Assembly: GCA_964439935.1 (NCBI GenBank)
Contig: CAYTPW010000017.1
Coordinates: 10,835 to 74,834, forward strand
Source of the DNA: JABMQW01 sp964439935
GTDB lineage: Bacteria > Fidelibacterota > Marinisomatia > Marinisomatales > TCS56
Length of the DNA stretch: 64,000 nucleotides
Direction: 5' to 3'
Each line of letters begins with the position of its first letter. Position 1 is the stretch's first letter. Shown here piece after piece: positions 62,291 to 64,000 of this stretch. A program made the translations under genes and the position numbers. The notes beneath the pieces are model-generated. The model had not been told where the DNA came from. It made no database searches and saw only the letters and a list, made by a program, of their open reading frames with translations.

Positions 62291-64000
62291 TTATTTCAAC
62301 AGTGTCAATTTCTGGGTATTAATAATGTCGTTGTATTTAATCTGACAAAAATAGATGCCAGAGGGTTGGCTGTCGGCTTCCCAGGTTAATGAATATTGAC
62401 CGGGTTCCAGGGATTTATCAACCAGTTTGGTGATCTCATTTCCCAGTAGATTATAAATCGCAACACTGACCGGTCCGGTGTGTGGCACATCAAAGTCAAT
62501 GTGCAGTGTTGGATTAAACGGGTTAGGGTAGACTGATACTACCTTGAATTGTCCGGGTTCATTCGTTTCATCATTAGTGTGTAAATAATTCACTTCATTG
62601 AGAATCCAGTTATCCGGATCCAATATGATATTATTTATATCGTTACCGGGTGGTAAAGGAAGCATATATTGTTCATTTATCATTCGGTTTTGAACTGTAG
62701 TAACATAGAAAGTATTAGAGCATATCATCCGCAGATCAATCGGCATTTCGAATACTGTGCCGGTAGTTTGAACCTGATTGATATTTACTTGCACAGAATC
62801 ATTGATCTGCTGCCAGTTGATGGTATAAACCGGGAAATGGGAGCCATAAATCCACTGTTGAAAATACTGCTCTAGGTCCTGATCCGACACTGACTCACAA
62901 ATATCACGAAATTGTTCGGTTGTGGCGGTTTTAAACCGGTGATCCGGGTGAGCCCCATAAGCCTGCAGACAGGCAAAGAAAGTCGAATCTCCGAGTACGC
63001 GGCGCAACATGTGCATCACCCAGGCGCCCTTATTGTATTCCAGTCCAAAATGAAAAACATTATCATTGACCGGATCCTCGACATATATTGTGCCGGAGCC
63101 ATAATATTCATAGCTCGCGATTGTTGACTGGTAGGCATTTACACCGCCAACATGTTCCTGCCATAATGCTTCAGCATAGCGTGCAAAACCCTCATTCAAC
63201 CACATATGATGATAGCTGTTGAGCGTTATCATGTCTCCCCACCACATATGCGCCAATTCATGTGCTACCCGACGAGTTGTTGGATCTCCCATGCTGGTCA
63301 ATGTCTGGTGCTCCATTCCATAGCCTAAGCCCCATTCAGCATGACCGTATTTTTCTCCCAGGAAGGGATATTCTCCAAACATATCAACAAAAGCATACAT
63401 CATCGGTTTGGTTTTTTTATAATTTGTAACCAAATAGTACGGGGAAGAATTATTGGTATCGTTAAAGGTATAAAACGTTATCGGAACGGTATCATTGTTG
63501 GCTGATACATATTCATCTTCCCAATAGAAGAACGGATAGATCGATAACGAGAACAAATAAGTGGCGATCGGATAGGATTCATTCCAGTGATAGGTTTTTG
63601 TGCCATCTCCATTATTTCTTTCAGCAATTAATTTCCCGTTTGAGGCCACCACCAGGTGATCAGGGACTGTGATCAACGCTTCCATCGAATCAATTTTATC
63701 ATAGGGATAATCCTTGCAGGGCCACCAATCCCGGGCATCGTAGGGCTGGGACATCGTCCAGATCAGATCATTGCCATTCTCTGAATCCCAGCTGAATGAA
63801 CAGTTATTGCAGAATGGTTCAGGGCCAATGGTATAATAAATATTAATGTCAATAATTTGATTCAGCGTCAATTGCTGGGTAACAGGGATTCTGAGCATGT
63901 GGTTAGTATGTGTGAAACTAACGGTGTTGCCATTTAGTTGCACCGAGTCGACCTGATTTCCGTGAGAGGTCGAATTAGTAAAATTTAGTTCAATAGTTGT
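62291..64000 (-). CDS. M1-family zinc aminopeptidase with T9SS tail, 5' end outside the window
   Basis: The frame stays open from the right edge through a GTG at 63943, and the upstream codons read as a plausible M1 N-domain (IELNFTNSTSHGNQ), so the gene begins beyond 64000. About 569 residues are visible. Catalytic motifs are GYGMEHQT, the counterpart of the family's GAMEN exopeptidase motif, and the zinc site HELAHMWWGD with the third ligand in WLNEGFARYAEA. YNKGAWVMHMLRRVLGD follows. The last 85 residues are a T9SS sorting domain (VYPNPFNPTLHIDFDVP to QKLTLLK). It probably trims peptides outside the cell and is exported by type IX secretion. Its signal peptide is not in view. Confidence 0.92.
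   Translation of the reverse strand, partial: TTIELNFTNSTSHGNQVDSVQLNGNTVSFTHTNHMLRIPVTQQLTLNQIIDINIYYTIGPEPFCNNCSFSWDSENGNDLIWTMSQPYDARDWWPCKDYPYDKIDSMEALITVPDHLVVASNGKLIAERNNGDGTKTYHWNESYPIATYLFSLSIYPFFYWEDEYVSANNDTVPITFYTFNDTNNSSPYYLVTNYKKTKPMMYAFVDMFGEYPFLGEKYGHAEWGLGYGMEHQTLTSMGDPTTRRVAHELAHMWWGDMITLNSYHHMWLNEGFARYAEALWQEHVGGVNAYQSTIASYEYYGSGTIYVEDPVNDNVFHFGLEYNKGAWVMHMLRRVLGDSTFFACLQAYGAHPDHRFKTATTEQFRDICESVSDQDLEQYFQQWIYGSHFPVYTINWQQINDSVQVNINQVQTTGTVFEMPIDLRMICSNTFYVTTVQNRMINEQYMLPLPPGNDINNIILDPDNWILNEVNYLHTNDETNEPGQFKVVSVYPNPFNPTLHIDFDVPHTGPVSVAIYNLLGNEITKLVDKSLEPGQYSLTWEADSQPSGIYFCQIKYNDIINTQKLTLLK

Overview
The window looks like a chromosomal scaffold from a Gram-negative bacterium of the FCB (Bacteroidota-related) assemblage. 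The evidence is outer-membrane lipoproteins, TonB-dependent receptors with carboxypeptidase-like N-domains, PorV/PorQ-type barrels, and at least five proteins ending in a type IX secretion (T9SS) sorting domain of the NYPNPFNP type. That wording of the motif and the mix of genes resemble Neomarinimicrobiota (SAR406), Calditrichota or Ignavibacteria-like lineages more than classical Bacteroidetes. This placement is inference; there is no rRNA or ribosomal protein here to fix it. Two runs of exactly 100 N show that this is a draft scaffold, probably from a metagenome or single-cell assembly. I see no tRNA, rRNA, CRISPR array, phage or insertion sequence.

Layout. (a) 1-9630: housekeeping genes. 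These are the end of an ADP-forming acyl-CoA synthetase, a BioD/DRTGG protein, a DUF1232-like protein, plsX, a TPR lipoprotein, pyrK-pyrD, an RlpA-like lipoprotein, a lipid kinase, and an orphan sulfotransferase on the minus strand. (b) 9869-18520: one tight eight-gene operon that starts with cdsA. It continues with a PH-like membrane protein, a small conserved-looking protein, a 993-aa MutL-type ASKHA ATPase and four membrane proteins, one of them DUF6754-like, and ends at a strong terminator. No mutase is encoded beside the MutL-like protein, so this is the best candidate for an undescribed system. (c) 18740-20310: a stand-alone ALDH7 (antiquitin-type) dehydrogenase. (d) 20493-30986: a PEGA protein, a cohesin-like lipoprotein, and a 2,901-aa surface protein with three beta-helix modules, a propeller, a dockerin-like segment and a T9SS tail. 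(e) 31118-39310: a cell-wall turnover group (GH20 hexosaminidase, PBP4-type DacB, Amidase_3, L-Ala-D/L-Glu epimerase and NlpC/P60 lipoprotein). (f) 39808-59459: two parallel cassettes, each with TonB receptor, surface protein ending in a VPNPY-type tail, PorV-like barrel, then a repeat-built T9SS cargo protein. A further FG-GAP T9SS protein lies on the opposite strand between them. (g) 59658-64000: a transglutaminase-like exported protein, alanine racemase, and a T9SS-tailed M1 aminopeptidase that runs off the right edge.

How it fits together. Much of the window is devoted to building and remodelling the envelope: phospholipid synthesis (plsX, cdsA, lipid kinase), peptidoglycan turnover and D-alanine supply, and a large investment in secreted surface proteins. 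Both assembly gaps fall inside tandemly repeated cargo genes. All four gap edges carry exactly 55 nt identical to the other copy, which points to collapsed, near-perfect intragenic repeats rather than broken genes.
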